Shown here: piece by piece, positions 34,266 through 43,834 of the stretch
Layout of the letters: each line of letters opens with the position of its first letter
How positions within the stretch are numbered: position 1 is the first letter of the stretch
Origin: CBDCZY01 sp965224745
GTDB taxonomy: Bacteria > Pseudomonadota > Gammaproteobacteria > Methylococcales > Methylomonadaceae
NCBI GenBank assembly: GCA_965224745.1
Contig: CBDCZY010000004.1
Span: 124,001-188,000, forward strand
Direction: 5' to 3'
Length of the DNA: 64,000 nucleotides
The notes under the pieces: generated by a model
The model's database searches: none
Seen by the model: the letters and a program-made list of their open reading frames with translations, nothing else
What the model was told of the DNA's origin: nothing
Translations under genes and position numbers: made by a program

Positions 34266-35732
34266 ATGCGTATTCTTCAAGAAGCACTTACTTTTGATGA
34301 CGTGCTGCTCGTGCCGGCCCTTTCGACAGTATTGCCACGTGACGTCCTGCTCTCAACTCGCTTGACTCGTAATATTTCACTCAATATACCTTTGATTTCA
34401 GCGGCAATGGATACGGTTACTGAATCAAGACTGGCTATTAGTATTGCCCAAGAGGGTGGCGTTGGGATTATCCACAAGAATTTATCAATAGAACAACAGG
34501 CGCGTGAAGTTAGGTCGGTTAAGAAATATGAAAGTGGTGTTATTAAAGAGCCTATTACCGTTTCTCCTGATATCAGTATTCGCAAGGTGATGGAGTTGAC
34601 TCGCAACAAGAATATTTCCGGTGTGCCTGTAGTTGATGGTGACGAGTTAGTGGGTATTGTGACGGGACGGGATCTCAGATTTGAATCTCGTTTTGACGAG
34701 TCTGTTTCCAAGGTGATGACTCCTAAGGAGAGGTTGGTGACAGTCAATGAAAATGCTGCACCAGAAGAAGCGATCAAACTTTTGCATGAGCATCGGATTG
34801 AAAAGGTGTTAGTCGTTAACGAGCAATTTCATTTAAAAGGGTTAATCACGGTCAAAGATATCCAAAAAGCTAAGGATTATCCACAAGCATGCAAAGATGA
34901 GCAAGAACGCTTACGAGTGGGTGCAGCAGTGGGTACCGGTAAAGGGACTGAGGAGCGGGTTGAAGCATTGATCGGCTCTGGTGTCGATGTCATTGTGGTT
35001 GATACGGCGCACGGTCATTCACAAGGGGTGATGGACAGGGTGCAATGGATTACACGACAATATCCCACGATTGATGTCATTGGCGGCAACATTGCGACAG
35101 CAGAAGCGGCCCGAGCCTTGGTTGATGCAGGGGTTGGTGCTGTTAAAGTTGGCATTGGTCCCGGGTCTATTTGTACGACTCGAATCATTGCTGGCGTAGG
35201 TGTGCCGCAGATTACTGCCATTAGTAATGTGGCGGAAGCGCTGAAGGGTACCGGAGTACCGCTTATTGCCGATGGTGGTATTCGATATTCGGGGGATCTT
35301 TCCAAGGCGCTTGCAGCGGGTGCAGATTCGGTAATGATAGGCGGTTTGTTTGCGGGTACTGAAGAGGCGCCAGGCGAGGTGGAGCTATATCAAGGTCGCT
35401 CATATAAAACCTATCGAGGCATGGGGTCTTTAGGCGCAATGGCACAGCAGCAAGGTTCAAAAGATCGTTACTTTCAAGATGAAACGGATGCTGTTGAAAA
35501 GTTAGTGCCGGAAGGGATTGAAGGAAGGGTGCCTTATAAAGGAACTATGCTGTCTATTATTCATCAGCTTTTGGGCGGTGTACGTGCCAGTATGGGGTAC
35601 ACTGGCAGTGATTCAATTTCTAGCCTGCATGAGAGAGCGAGTTTTGTTCGCGTCTCCAGTGCAGGTATGCGAGAAAGCCACGTTCATGATGTTGCTATTA
35701 CAAAGGAAGCGCCTAACTACCAGCTCGATTGA
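34266..35732 (+). CDS. guaB: Inosine-5'-monophosphate dehydrogenase
   Basis: A 488-residue enzyme oxidising IMP to XMP with NAD+, the committed step of GMP synthesis. The barrel starts LTFDDVLLVPALSTVLPRD. Two CBS domains fill about residues 95-205 (MELTRNKNISGVPVVDGDELVGIVTGRD). The catalytic loop is GPGSICTTRIIAGVGVPQ with nucleophile C303, followed by ADGGIRYSGD and the flap GYTGSDSI. GGGG lies just upstream of ATG 34266. It is followed by guaA in the same direction, the usual operon. Confidence 0.98.
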   Translation: MRILQEALTFDDVLLVPALSTVLPRDVLLSTRLTRNISLNIPLISAAMDTVTESRLAISIAQEGGVGIIHKNLSIEQQAREVRSVKKYESGVIKEPITVSPDISIRKVMELTRNKNISGVPVVDGDELVGIVTGRDLRFESRFDESVSKVMTPKERLVTVNENAAPEEAIKLLHEHRIEKVLVVNEQFHLKGLITVKDIQKAKDYPQACKDEQERLRVGAAVGTGKGTEERVEALIGSGVDVIVVDTAHGHSQGVMDRVQWITRQYPTIDVIGGNIATAEAARALVDAGVGAVKVGIGPGSICTTRIIAGVGVPQITAISNVAEALKGTGVPLIADGGIRYSGDLSKALAAGADSVMIGGLFAGTEEAPGEVELYQGRSYKTYRGMGSLGAMAQQQGSKDRYFQDETDAVEKLVPEGIEGRVPYKGTMLSIIHQLLGGVRASMGYTGSDSISSLHERASFVRVSSAGMRESHVHDVAITKEAPNYQLD

Positions 35733-35818
35733 TTTGAGATAAAAGGTCAGGTGTTATTTACACCTTGAACCCGGCACTTTCCTTTTCCAGTCCCTCTATA
35801 ACGGATAGAAACCTTACT

Positions 35819-37408
35819 GTGAACGAGTCTTCGTCATTAACAATACATTCAGAAAAAATTTTAATCTTAGATTTTGGATCCCAATATACCCAATTGATCG
35901 CTAGACGTGTGAGAGAAGTTGGCGTTTATTGTGAGATACACGCGTACGATTGTCAGCGTGATGTGATCGAAGCTTTTAATGCCAAAGGCGTTATTTTATC
36001 AGGGGGGCCTGAAACAGTGACCGATCAAGATACGCCGCGCGCACCAGACTTTATTTTTGATTTGGGTATTCCAGTTTTAGGTATTTGCTATGGGATGCAA
36101 ACAATGGCTGAGCAACTGGGGGGGCGAGTGCAGTCTTCAGGTCAACGAGAATTCGGCTTTGCTCAAATACGGGCCAGAGGTCATTCTCCGTTGTTGCGGG
36201 ATATTGAAGACCAAGTAACGCCAGAAGGTTTTGCCATGTTGGACGTTTGGATGAGTCATGGCGATAAAGTGGTGGAGTTACCTTTGGGATTCAACTTGAT
36301 TGCCAGCACCGAAAACGCCCCTATCGCAGGAATTGCAGACGAAAAGAAGCGGTTTTATGGTTTGCAGTTTCATCCGGAAGTAACACACACTCGCCAAGGA
36401 TTCAGGATTCTGCAGCGTTTTCTCAAAGACATTTGTCAGTGCAAGTGTTTGTGGAATGCTAGTAATATTATAGAAGAGGCTTTGCCAGCTATTCGGCATA
36501 AAGTTAATCAGGATCATGTTATTTTAGGTTTATCAGGTGGCGTCGATTCGTCGGTTGTCGCAGCATTGCTGCATAAAGCCATTAGCTCTCAGCTGACGTG
36601 TGTGTTTGTAGATACCGGCTTGCTTCGTCTGTATGAAGGAGATCAAGTGATGGCAACCTTTGCCAAGCATATGGGTGTAAAGGTTATTCGGATTGATGCA
36701 GAAGCTCGATTTCTAGATGCGCTCAAAAATCAGTACGATCCGGAGCATAAACGCAAAACTATTGGGCGATTGTTTATTCAGATTTTTGAAGAGGAATCAC
36801 TCAAGTTGACGGGTGCCAAATGGTTAGCTCAAGGAACAATTTACCCAGATGTTATTGAGTCGGCTGGATCTTCGACCGGAAAAGCACACTTGATTAAATC
36901 GCATCATAATGTCGGCGGTCTGCCTAAGAATATGAATTTGAAGTTGATCGAGCCTTTACGAGAATTATTCAAAGACGAAGTTCGGAAAATTGGCTTGGAA
37001 CTCGGTTTGCCAGAAGCCATGATCCATCGCCATCCTTTTCCTGGTCCAGGTTTGGGCGTTAGGATTTTGGGGGAGGTAAAAAAAGAGTATGCAGATTTGC
37101 TGCGTAAAGCTGATCATATTTTTATCGAAGAGCTTTATGCGCACAAACTTTATGAGCAGGTGAGCCAAGCTTTTGCAGTATTTCTGCCGATTAAGTCTGT
37201 GGGAGTGATGGGCGATGGTCGCCGCTATGACTATGTTGTTGCTTTAAGGGCAGTGGAAACCATCGATTTTATGACTGCACGCTGGGCTCATCTGCCGTAT
37301 GAATTTTTAGATCTGGTTTCACGTCGAATTATTAATGAGGTGTCCGGTATTTCCAGAGTAACGTACGATATTTCAGGAAAGCCTCCCGCTACTATCGAGT
37401 GGGAATAA
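35819..37408 (+). CDS. guaA: GMP synthase (glutamine-hydrolysing)
   Basis: 529 residues from GTG 35819; the open frame extends to a TTG at 35765, but the shorter form has the normal length and begins just before KILILDFGSQYTQLIARRVRE. Domains: class I glutamine amidotransferase (nucleophile Cys in LGICYGMQ, His in QFHPEV), ATP-pyrophosphatase (LSGGVDSSVVAALLH), and a C-terminal dimerisation domain ending PPATIEWE. It converts XMP to GMP. It follows guaB after 86 bases, and tadA starts 7 bases after its stop. Confidence 0.98.
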   Translation: MNESSSLTIHSEKILILDFGSQYTQLIARRVREVGVYCEIHAYDCQRDVIEAFNAKGVILSGGPETVTDQDTPRAPDFIFDLGIPVLGICYGMQTMAEQLGGRVQSSGQREFGFAQIRARGHSPLLRDIEDQVTPEGFAMLDVWMSHGDKVVELPLGFNLIASTENAPIAGIADEKKRFYGLQFHPEVTHTRQGFRILQRFLKDICQCKCLWNASNIIEEALPAIRHKVNQDHVILGLSGGVDSSVVAALLHKAISSQLTCVFVDTGLLRLYEGDQVMATFAKHMGVKVIRIDAEARFLDALKNQYDPEHKRKTIGRLFIQIFEEESLKLTGAKWLAQGTIYPDVIESAGSSTGKAHLIKSHHNVGGLPKNMNLKLIEPLRELFKDEVRKIGLELGLPEAMIHRHPFPGPGLGVRILGEVKKEYADLLRKADHIFIEELYAHKLYEQVSQAFAVFLPIKSVGVMGDGRRYDYVVALRAVETIDFMTARWAHLPYEFLDLVSRRIINEVSGISRVTYDISGKPPATIEWE

Positions 37409-37415
37409 ACCGCTC

Positions 37416-37871
37416 TTGCAAACGTCTGACGAAGATTGGATGCGTTATGCTATTCGCTTGGCGCAGCGAGCGGAAGTAATGGGTGAAGTTCCTATTGGGG
37501 CAGTCATTGTAAAAGATAACATGTGTATGGCAGAAGGGTGGAACGCACCGATAGCAACGTGTGATCCGACTGCGCATGCTGAAATAAGAGCGTTGCGGGA
37601 GGCTGGGTCGAATCTTGAAAACTACCGAATTACTCATACCACTTTGTATGTGACCCTGGAACCTTGTTTGATGTGCTACGGGGCAATCTGCCATGCCCGT
37701 GTCGGACGTTTGGTTTTTGGAGCAACTGATCCTAAGCGGGGGGTGGTATGTAGCGCACTTGGCTTACCAGAGGAAACTTTTTTAAATCATCAGCCGAAAT
37801 GTGAGGGAGGGGTTCTGAGCGATGAATGCAGTACATTATTGAAGGACTTTTTTTTGGCTCGGCGTAAATGA
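37416..37871 (+). CDS. tadA: tRNA-specific adenosine deaminase
   Basis: A 151-residue zinc deaminase that makes inosine at position 34 of tRNA-Arg(ACG). Zinc ligands and catalytic Glu: H54 and E56 in TAHAEIRAL, C84 and C87 in LEPCLMCYGA. Start is TTG 37416, 7 bases after guaA; ATG 37440 is possible but would trim the first helix. The C-terminal region DFFLARRK is typical. Confidence 0.95.
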   Translation: MQTSDEDWMRYAIRLAQRAEVMGEVPIGAVIVKDNMCMAEGWNAPIATCDPTAHAEIRALREAGSNLENYRITHTTLYVTLEPCLMCYGAICHARVGRLVFGATDPKRGVVCSALGLPEETFLNHQPKCEGGVLSDECSTLLKDFFLARRK

Positions 37872-38000
37872 TCTATTGAGAATGCTGGTATAGTAACTAA
37901 CTGCTTTTAATTCTATAGTGGATGCTTTCTGGGTTTTGTAGACATTGCTATTTGAACCATTCTCACAAGCCAAACAATCTTTCCAGTAACATTCAGCGAC

Positions 38001-39647
38001 CTAAACTTGGCGAAGTTTTTTATAATAATTAATCAAGCCATTGGTCGACGAATCATGGCCGTCTATCTCGCGGTTGTTAGAGAGTTCCGGTAAGATATTG
38101 TTGGCTAATTTTTTACCGAGTTCAACACCCATTTGGTCGAAGGAGTTGATATTCCAAATTACGCCCTGTACATAAATTTTATGTTCATAAAATGCAAGCA
38201 GCGTTCCTAATGTTTTTGGGTCGAGCTTTTTAAATAAAAAGCTATTAGACGGTTTGTTGCCTTCAAATATTTTAGCGGCTATTAGATTATCAGTTTGCTT
38301 GTTAAAAGGAGGCGCTAAATTTAATTCATTGATGACTTCTTCTCGGGTTAAGCCTTTCATCAAGGCTTCTGGTTGTGCCAAAAAGTTGGAAATGAGGAGG
38401 CTTTGGTGTTCACTTTGCCCATGTTGGCTGTTGGCAGGCGTCAAAAAATCACAAGGCACCAGTTTGGTTCCTTGATGGATTAACTGAAAAAATGCGTGTT
38501 GACCATTGGTGCCAGGTTGCCCCCAGATGATGGGGCCGGTTTGATAATCGACGATTTTTCCATCATTGTCTACACCTTTACCGTTACTTTCCATGTCACC
38601 TTGTTGAAAATAGTCGGCAAAATAGCGCATTGATTTATCGTACGGGAAGATGGCGTGGGTACTGGTTTGGAAGAAGTTGTTGTACCAAATGCCCAGTAGG
38701 GCCATCATGACAGGGATGTTTTCTTTAAAAGGTGTATTAACGAAGTGTTGGTCGGCTTCGTAAGCGCCCTCTAGCAATTGCTCGAAATTGTCCATGCCAA
38801 TGTACAGAGCAATCGATAAACCAATGGAGGACCAGAGAGAAAAACGACCGCCCACCCAGTTCCAAAATTCAAACATATTGTTAGTGTCTATACCAAACTC
38901 TGCCACTTTTTCGGTATTCGTTGAAATAGCAATAAAATGTTTAGCAACCGCGCTTTCATCTTTGGCCGAGGAAAGCAACCATTTTCTAGCAGATTTGGCG
39001 TTGACCATGGTTTCCAATGTGGTAAAGGATTTGGAAGCAACTAAGAACAAGGTGGTTTCGGGTGATAGCGTCTCGATGGTTCCGAGCAGATCTGTTTGGT
39101 CTATATTAGAAACAAAATGTACCTTTAGGGTTTTCGAGCCATAAGGTTTTAGAGCAGAGCAGGCCATTTTGGGGCCAAGCCCTGAGCCCCCTATCCCGAC
39201 ATTAACGATGTCAGTAATAGCTTTACCAGTATAACCTTTCCATTCACCTGAGTGGACTCGTTCGGTGAATGCACGCATTTTACTAAGCACCGAGTTGACT
39301 CCAGGCATGACATCTAGGCCATCGACCAATATTGGCTGCGAACTTCGGTTGCGCAGGGCAACATGTAATACAGACTTGTTCTCAGTCGCATTAATAGTCT
39401 CGCCCGAAAACATAGCCTTGATCTTGTCTTTGACATTCCTTTCATGGGCCAAATCCAATAAGAGCTTGACGGTCTCCTCAGTCATTCTGTTTTTTGAAAA
39501 ATCAAAAAGAATGTCTTTGAATTGCAGTGAAAAATTTTTGAAACGATCAGTGTCGTTGTCAAAAAATGTTTTCATGTGAAGGTCTTTGATGTTTTCGAGG
39601 TGGACTTCGAGAGCCTGCCATGCTGAGGAAAATCGAAGGGTTGACAT
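38001..39647 (-). CDS. pgi: Glucose-6-phosphate isomerase
   Basis: A 548-residue cytosolic enzyme interconverting glucose-6-phosphate and fructose-6-phosphate. Signatures: VNVGIGGSGLGPKM for phosphate binding, WVGGRFSLWSSIGLSIAL, and GQPGTNGQHAFFQLIHQGT with the catalytic Glu upstream. AAGGAACC precedes ATG 39647. It is a single gene converging on tadA; no obvious terminator lies in the 129-base gap. Confidence 0.98.
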   Translation of the reverse strand: MSTLRFSSAWQALEVHLENIKDLHMKTFFDNDTDRFKNFSLQFKDILFDFSKNRMTEETVKLLLDLAHERNVKDKIKAMFSGETINATENKSVLHVALRNRSSQPILVDGLDVMPGVNSVLSKMRAFTERVHSGEWKGYTGKAITDIVNVGIGGSGLGPKMACSALKPYGSKTLKVHFVSNIDQTDLLGTIETLSPETTLFLVASKSFTTLETMVNAKSARKWLLSSAKDESAVAKHFIAISTNTEKVAEFGIDTNNMFEFWNWVGGRFSLWSSIGLSIALYIGMDNFEQLLEGAYEADQHFVNTPFKENIPVMMALLGIWYNNFFQTSTHAIFPYDKSMRYFADYFQQGDMESNGKGVDNDGKIVDYQTGPIIWGQPGTNGQHAFFQLIHQGTKLVPCDFLTPANSQHGQSEHQSLLISNFLAQPEALMKGLTREEVINELNLAPPFNKQTDNLIAAKIFEGNKPSNSFLFKKLDPKTLGTLLAFYEHKIYVQGVIWNINSFDQMGVELGKKLANNILPELSNNREIDGHDSSTNGLINYYKKLRQV

Positions 39648-39995
39648 TTATCGGTTCCTTGTTTTGTGTGTATATGCTTCACGCGGTCATAGATGCGTGA
39701 AGTATAACAGTGTACGAAAAAAAGGGAGTCTAAACAATAATAAATAGAATTAGAAAATATATATGTTATAATATAATTAAGTTATGAATAATAGTTCGCA
39801 ACTCCTTTTTTTTAGTGCAGTAATGTGCTAGAGTGACGGCACTCAGGAGTAAGCAGAATTAATAGGTAATCCCATGTAATCATAGCTTTGTAACATAAGA
39901 AAGTGTCTTGAGTATCTGATGAGGTAAAAATTAGCCGGTATATTTCTGAATTTCTGAATTAGTAGGCTATTTATAACGAATTAACGGGGTAAAAC
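39648..39995. other. Intergenic region with shortened family B repeat
   Basis: About 350 bases between divergent genes. At 39673-39706 the two ends of repeat family B meet directly (tatgcttcacgcg-n-gcgtgaagtata), as if the interior was deleted. TATAAT at 39767-39772 is a possible -10 but has no good -35 partner. Nothing else is assignable. Confidence 0.5.
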
Positions 39996-40586
39996 ATGAA
40001 GCAAATAGTGAGTTCTTCTCTTCTGAAAGGTATGGCAGTACTTTTCGGTCTTACATTGACATTCTCCAATGCCTGGGCGCATGGTGGTGCGGCCGGAACA
40101 GACACAGACCAATGTAAAATTCAGATTCAAGGTGAGTGGGTACACTTTACCGCCTATCAGCCTATGGTGGCTCCAGGTGATGAATTTTGTGAAAACATAC
40201 CTGAGCTTAATTCGCCTACTAATTTAGTTTTTGATTATATTGGCGTTAAACTTAGAAAATTGAAAGTTGAGTTTGAAATTACCAAAGAACCCGAAGGAAA
40301 GCGAGTGTACTATCAAGAGCCGTATCAACATAAATCCGGTACGGTCAACGCTAAAATGAAGTTCGAGGAAGCTGGTGATTATTTAGTTCATGTTTCCCTG
40401 ACACCAGAGCAAGGTGATAAGGTTGATGCACACATTGCCTTTTCTGTCGGTGGTGGTAGACAAATGTCTTTGGCTACGAAAGGAATCATTTTGCTATTTG
40501 TTTTCGGTGGTCTTTATTTCCTCTATCTGTCCAATGCGGCATTTAAAGCCAAAGCTGATGAATTTTTGAAAAAATTAAAAACTTAA
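39996..40586 (+). CDS. Periplasmic, C-terminally anchored protein of a copper cluster
   Basis: A 196-residue protein with a signal peptide (LFGLTLTFSNAWA), a periplasmic domain (about 28-160) and one C-terminal membrane helix (GIILLFVFGGLYFLYLS) with a short basic cytosolic tail. The mature N-terminus starts HGG and contains C39 and C65, plus HFTAYQPMVAPGDEFC. The domain looks beta-sandwich-like (DYLVHVSLTPEQGDKVDAHIAFSV), reminiscent of copper-handling domains, but I do not recognise the family. It is the first gene of an operon with a multicopper oxidase (24 bases downstream) and a cupredoxin. A copper chaperone or oxidase subunit role is inference. Confidence 0.6.
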   Translation: MKQIVSSSLLKGMAVLFGLTLTFSNAWAHGGAAGTDTDQCKIQIQGEWVHFTAYQPMVAPGDEFCENIPELNSPTNLVFDYIGVKLRKLKVEFEITKEPEGKRVYYQEPYQHKSGTVNAKMKFEEAGDYLVHVSLTPEQGDKVDAHIAFSVGGGRQMSLATKGIILLFVFGGLYFLYLSNAAFKAKADEFLKKLKT

Positions 40587-40610
40587 AAAATTTATAAGCG
40601 AGTTTACAAA

Positions 40611-42356
40611 ATGTCAAGACCTAGAAATATCACACAACAAGTCCTTCGAATGCTGTGGGGTTTGGCTCTATGGTTTGCTCCAGTTATTGTTTTCGGCCAA
40701 GCCAATCTTCCACCGAGCGTTATGGTTGATGCTGGTGAGGTTGAGAAACCTTGTGATGGATATATGCCGGAGTGGAAGAAAGCCCAGGTTATTGATGAGG
40801 TAAAGATGCAGGAATCCCTGCGTTGTATGCCGGATAGCCCTCAATCAGTGGCTGCCTTTGTTAAGGGAACTAACAACATATCCATGGATACACTGATGGA
40901 TACCTATTTGGCAACAGATGCTGTAATAAAAAAAGATGATGTGGATGGGGATGGGGATCCGGATCACATCATTATCAAACTAGAAGTTGTAGAGCTAAAT
41001 GGACACTCTCCAGATTATGCCGGCCCAGTAGCTGAATTTGATATTGCGCCGGGTATCAAGCCAGGTATGTGGGTGTTTGCCCCTAAGACCAGGGGGATGT
41101 CGACTGAGAGTTTTGTCAGCAACAGAGCAAACCCTATGTTGAGGGCTCCTTCTCCTGCAATCAGAGTTGAGCAAGGAGATAGAGTTTGGATTCAACTAGA
41201 GAATACGCACTATTTCCCTCACACCATTCACTTACATGGTGTTGATCATGCTTTTGTTGATAGTAACGGCGAAGGAAATGATGGCGTACCGCAGACCAGT
41301 GAAAAAGTTGTCATGCCCGGTGAATCGAGAACTTATGAGATAACTCCCAGGCAATCTGGAACGATGGTTTACCATTGCCATGTCCAAACCCACACTCATT
41401 TGGCTATGGGATTGGTCGGCATGTTCATAGTGGAGGAAAACAGACCGAACAACTGGCTTCAAACGATGAACGTAGGCGGAGGAAAGGTTCGTCATCCTTC
41501 TGTCGCAGTGTCTGAAGACTATGGGCAAGAGTATGATTTGCATTACCATGCTTTAGATGCTGAACTACATAATATAGTGAAGCAGTTCAATGATCCCCGC
41601 ATGATTGCTAAAAAAATGAATCGGATTTATGACATGACCGATTCAACTGAAGATTATTACACTTTAAATGGAAGATCCTTCCCTTTTACCTTGCGTGAGT
41701 CACTGATTACGGTAGAACCTAACGAAAACGTCAAACTTAGAATGTTTAATAGTTCGGGTGAAGTTTTAGCGGTTCATACCCATGGGCACAAAGCTACAAT
41801 CACTCATTATGATGGTATAGAACATAACCCCAGTGCACAAATTACCCGTGATGTTTATGATCTTGCGCCTGCTCAACGGATAGATCTTGCCCTGAACACA
41901 AAAGATGATGGTTTACACAGTTACGGGGAAGGGATCTGGATTTTCCATGATCATCGAGAAAAAGGTATCACCACCAATGGTATGAATCCAGGTGGTAACG
42001 TGAGCGCTGTTGTCTATAAGTCTTACCTCAATGAAATGGGGATGCCAAAAGCTCAAGGGGTTGACTTGAGTCCTTATTTTTCCAAAGCTTTTTATGAACG
42101 CAAACTTCCGGTTTGGCAGGGCTATGATGAAGCGAACAGTCTGGGTGAAGTTGAAGATAACGGTGGCTTTGTAGCAGAAGGAAATGAAGCTGCTTCAGTT
42201 TCCAATTCCCCAAGCAAATCTAATTCGTTTTTGAACTTTATTACAGGCTTGATATTAGGCACTATCATTTATTTTATGATATTGAATAGAGAACTTCTTC
42301 TCGAGAAGGCTGCTCGTTTAATCTCCCTAATTAAATCAAGAAGAGCAGGAGAATAA
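40611..42356 (+). CDS. Multicopper oxidase, C-terminal membrane anchor
   Basis: A 581-residue protein with a signal peptide (WGLALWFAPVIVFG). Copper motifs in order: HTIHLHGVDHAF (H207, H209), YHCHVQTHTHLAMGLVGM (H255, C256, H257: a type 1-like Cys in the first copper domain), VLAVHTHGHKATITH, and GIWIFHDHREKGITTNGM (HDH, where laccases have HCH). The Cys therefore lies in the first domain rather than the last, as in two-domain-type oxidases. A single helix near residues 540-556 anchors it, followed by a basic tail. Upstream Asp-rich text (DVDGDGDPDH) could bind calcium. Substrate unknown; second gene of the copper operon. Confidence 0.82.
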   Translation: MSRPRNITQQVLRMLWGLALWFAPVIVFGQANLPPSVMVDAGEVEKPCDGYMPEWKKAQVIDEVKMQESLRCMPDSPQSVAAFVKGTNNISMDTLMDTYLATDAVIKKDDVDGDGDPDHIIIKLEVVELNGHSPDYAGPVAEFDIAPGIKPGMWVFAPKTRGMSTESFVSNRANPMLRAPSPAIRVEQGDRVWIQLENTHYFPHTIHLHGVDHAFVDSNGEGNDGVPQTSEKVVMPGESRTYEITPRQSGTMVYHCHVQTHTHLAMGLVGMFIVEENRPNNWLQTMNVGGGKVRHPSVAVSEDYGQEYDLHYHALDAELHNIVKQFNDPRMIAKKMNRIYDMTDSTEDYYTLNGRSFPFTLRESLITVEPNENVKLRMFNSSGEVLAVHTHGHKATITHYDGIEHNPSAQITRDVYDLAPAQRIDLALNTKDDGLHSYGEGIWIFHDHREKGITTNGMNPGGNVSAVVYKSYLNEMGMPKAQGVDLSPYFSKAFYERKLPVWQGYDEANSLGEVEDNGGFVAEGNEAASVSNSPSKSNSFLNFITGLILGTIIYFMILNRELLLEKAARLISLIKSRRAGE

Positions 42357-42359
42357 ATC

Positions 42360-43262
42360 ATGCGTTCAATAATCGTAATACTCCCACTATTTTTATTCAC
42401 GCCCCTAGTGCAAGCTGAAAAAATTCAAGAGCACACTAAAATGATGGATCATGGCGGAGGCCACTTTATGGATATGGATGGTGGTATGGTGATGGGACAA
42501 AACGTTGACCGTATTCCTGATGGGTGTTCTGGAATTGCAGATGAAGAAGAAATAACAGTTAGGGCTGGCAGAAAATACGCTAAGAATTTTCCAGGCCGGA
42601 TCTACGCTTTCGATCAACAAGAATTTCAATTTGAACCATGCACAAAACTAACTGTTCATTTTATTAACGAAGATAGTATTAGGCATCAATGGATGATGCA
42701 TGGGCTACCCAAGTATTTATACCAGAAGGGTATGTTTCACCTCGAAGTTACTGGCCCAGGGAAAATATCTGGAACGCTTATTCTTCCTCCAGGAGAGCAA
42801 ACTTACTTGGTGCATTGTGATATCGCTCAACACATGGAAAAAGGTATGAAAGGCCAACTGAAAACAGGCGATGGGAAAGGCGACTTGCCCAGTATTCCAG
42901 GTTTAACGTCCTACATTAATCCAGATAAGTTTGATCCGAAACTTATAGGTGATAATGCTTCTGCTGAGTTTACTGAGAACCTGGCTTCTTATGGCGCACC
43001 AACATCATCTATGCAGCCAACAAAAACAAAAAGATCTTGGGCTTCAGGTATAACGGTGATAGGCATCGCCGTTGGAATACTCCTCATGTCATTATTGATT
43101 AAGAAGTTCAGGGGCATGAAACCTTCGGAAATTTTTGAATATATTATGGGATTGATAAAATCATTGTTGATACAAACAAAAAAGTTATTAGATCAAATCA
43201 TAAAGTTGTCAATCGAGATATTTAAAGCTATTCAAGCAAAACTGAATCAAAAGACGAGTTAA
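42360..43262 (+). CDS. Membrane-anchored cupredoxin (blue copper protein)
   Basis: A 300-residue protein with a signal peptide (ILPLFLFTPLVQA). The mature N-terminus is rich in His and Met (MMDHGGGHFMDMDGGMVM), a likely copper-binding tail. The cupredoxin domain (about 60-165) has type 1 ligands H109 (SIRHQWMMHG), C153 (YLVHCDIAQHMEKGM), then His and Met in the same loop. A membrane helix at about 225-242 is followed by an amphipathic helical tail of 55 residues. It starts 3 bases after the oxidase stop, so co-translation is likely. It would pass electrons to or from the oxidase; partner assignment is inference. Confidence 0.78.
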   Translation: MRSIIVILPLFLFTPLVQAEKIQEHTKMMDHGGGHFMDMDGGMVMGQNVDRIPDGCSGIADEEEITVRAGRKYAKNFPGRIYAFDQQEFQFEPCTKLTVHFINEDSIRHQWMMHGLPKYLYQKGMFHLEVTGPGKISGTLILPPGEQTYLVHCDIAQHMEKGMKGQLKTGDGKGDLPSIPGLTSYINPDKFDPKLIGDNASAEFTENLASYGAPTSSMQPTKTKRSWASGITVIGIAVGILLMSLLIKKFRGMKPSEIFEYIMGLIKSLLIQTKKLLDQIIKLSIEIFKAIQAKLNQKTS

Positions 43263-43298
43263 TTAGTTACTGAAATATTTTAGCAAACTATAAATTTA

Positions 43299-43329
43299 CC
43301 CCGATCTGCTAAGCAATCGGGGTTTTTTT
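43299..43329 (+). terminator. Rho-independent terminator of the copper operon
   Basis: ccccgat / atcgggg form a 7-bp GC-rich stem with a 10-base loop and are followed by seven T. It lies 37 bases after the cupredoxin stop. Confidence 0.88.
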
Positions 43330-43337
43330 ATGTCGAT

Positions 43338-43757
43338 ATGAATTATTCGTTATGGGGTTTGTTTGTCAGTGCATTTATCTCTTCAACCATCGCGCCTGGT
43401 GGTTCCGAAGCGTTTCTTGCTTACCTGGTAGTTGAGGGTGATTATTCAAATTTTATGTTAGTGAGTGTTGCCTCTGTAGGCAATACATTGGGAGCATTGA
43501 CAACCTGGGCGCTAGGTTTGTTTGCAGCAAAAAAATATCCGAGTGGTCGAGTTTTTTCCAAGAAACAGCACAAGGCGATTGCAAGAATTCAGAAATGGGG
43601 TCCTTTGGCGCTACTGTTTTCATGGTTACCAATTATTGGGGATGCCTTATGCTTTGCTGGTGGGTGGCTAAAATTACCCTTTATGACTTCGCTGCTATTT
43701 ATGTTTAGTGGTAAAGTAGTACGCTATTTGTTTGTAGCATATTTGTTTGCTTCCTAG
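43338..43757 (+). CDS. YqaA/DedA-type small membrane protein
   Basis: A 139-residue protein with four hydrophobic segments. STIAPGGSEAFLAYLV, the central GNTLGALTTWALGLF and the C-terminal FSWLPIIGDALCFAGGWLKLP match YqaA-family (SNARE-associated/DedA-like) proteins of the inner membrane. Members are linked to lipid or small-molecule transport and envelope maintenance. It begins just after the copper-operon terminator and has no strong ribosome-binding site. Confidence 0.8.
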   Translation: MNYSLWGLFVSAFISSTIAPGGSEAFLAYLVVEGDYSNFMLVSVASVGNTLGALTTWALGLFAAKKYPSGRVFSKKQHKAIARIQKWGPLALLFSWLPIIGDALCFAGGWLKLPFMTSLLFMFSGKVVRYLFVAYLFAS

Positions 43758-43834
43758 CATCAGATAATGAGGGCACAAACAACAAATATAATATTCTAAA
43801 ATACCATCAATTCTATTAAACCAAATTCATTGTT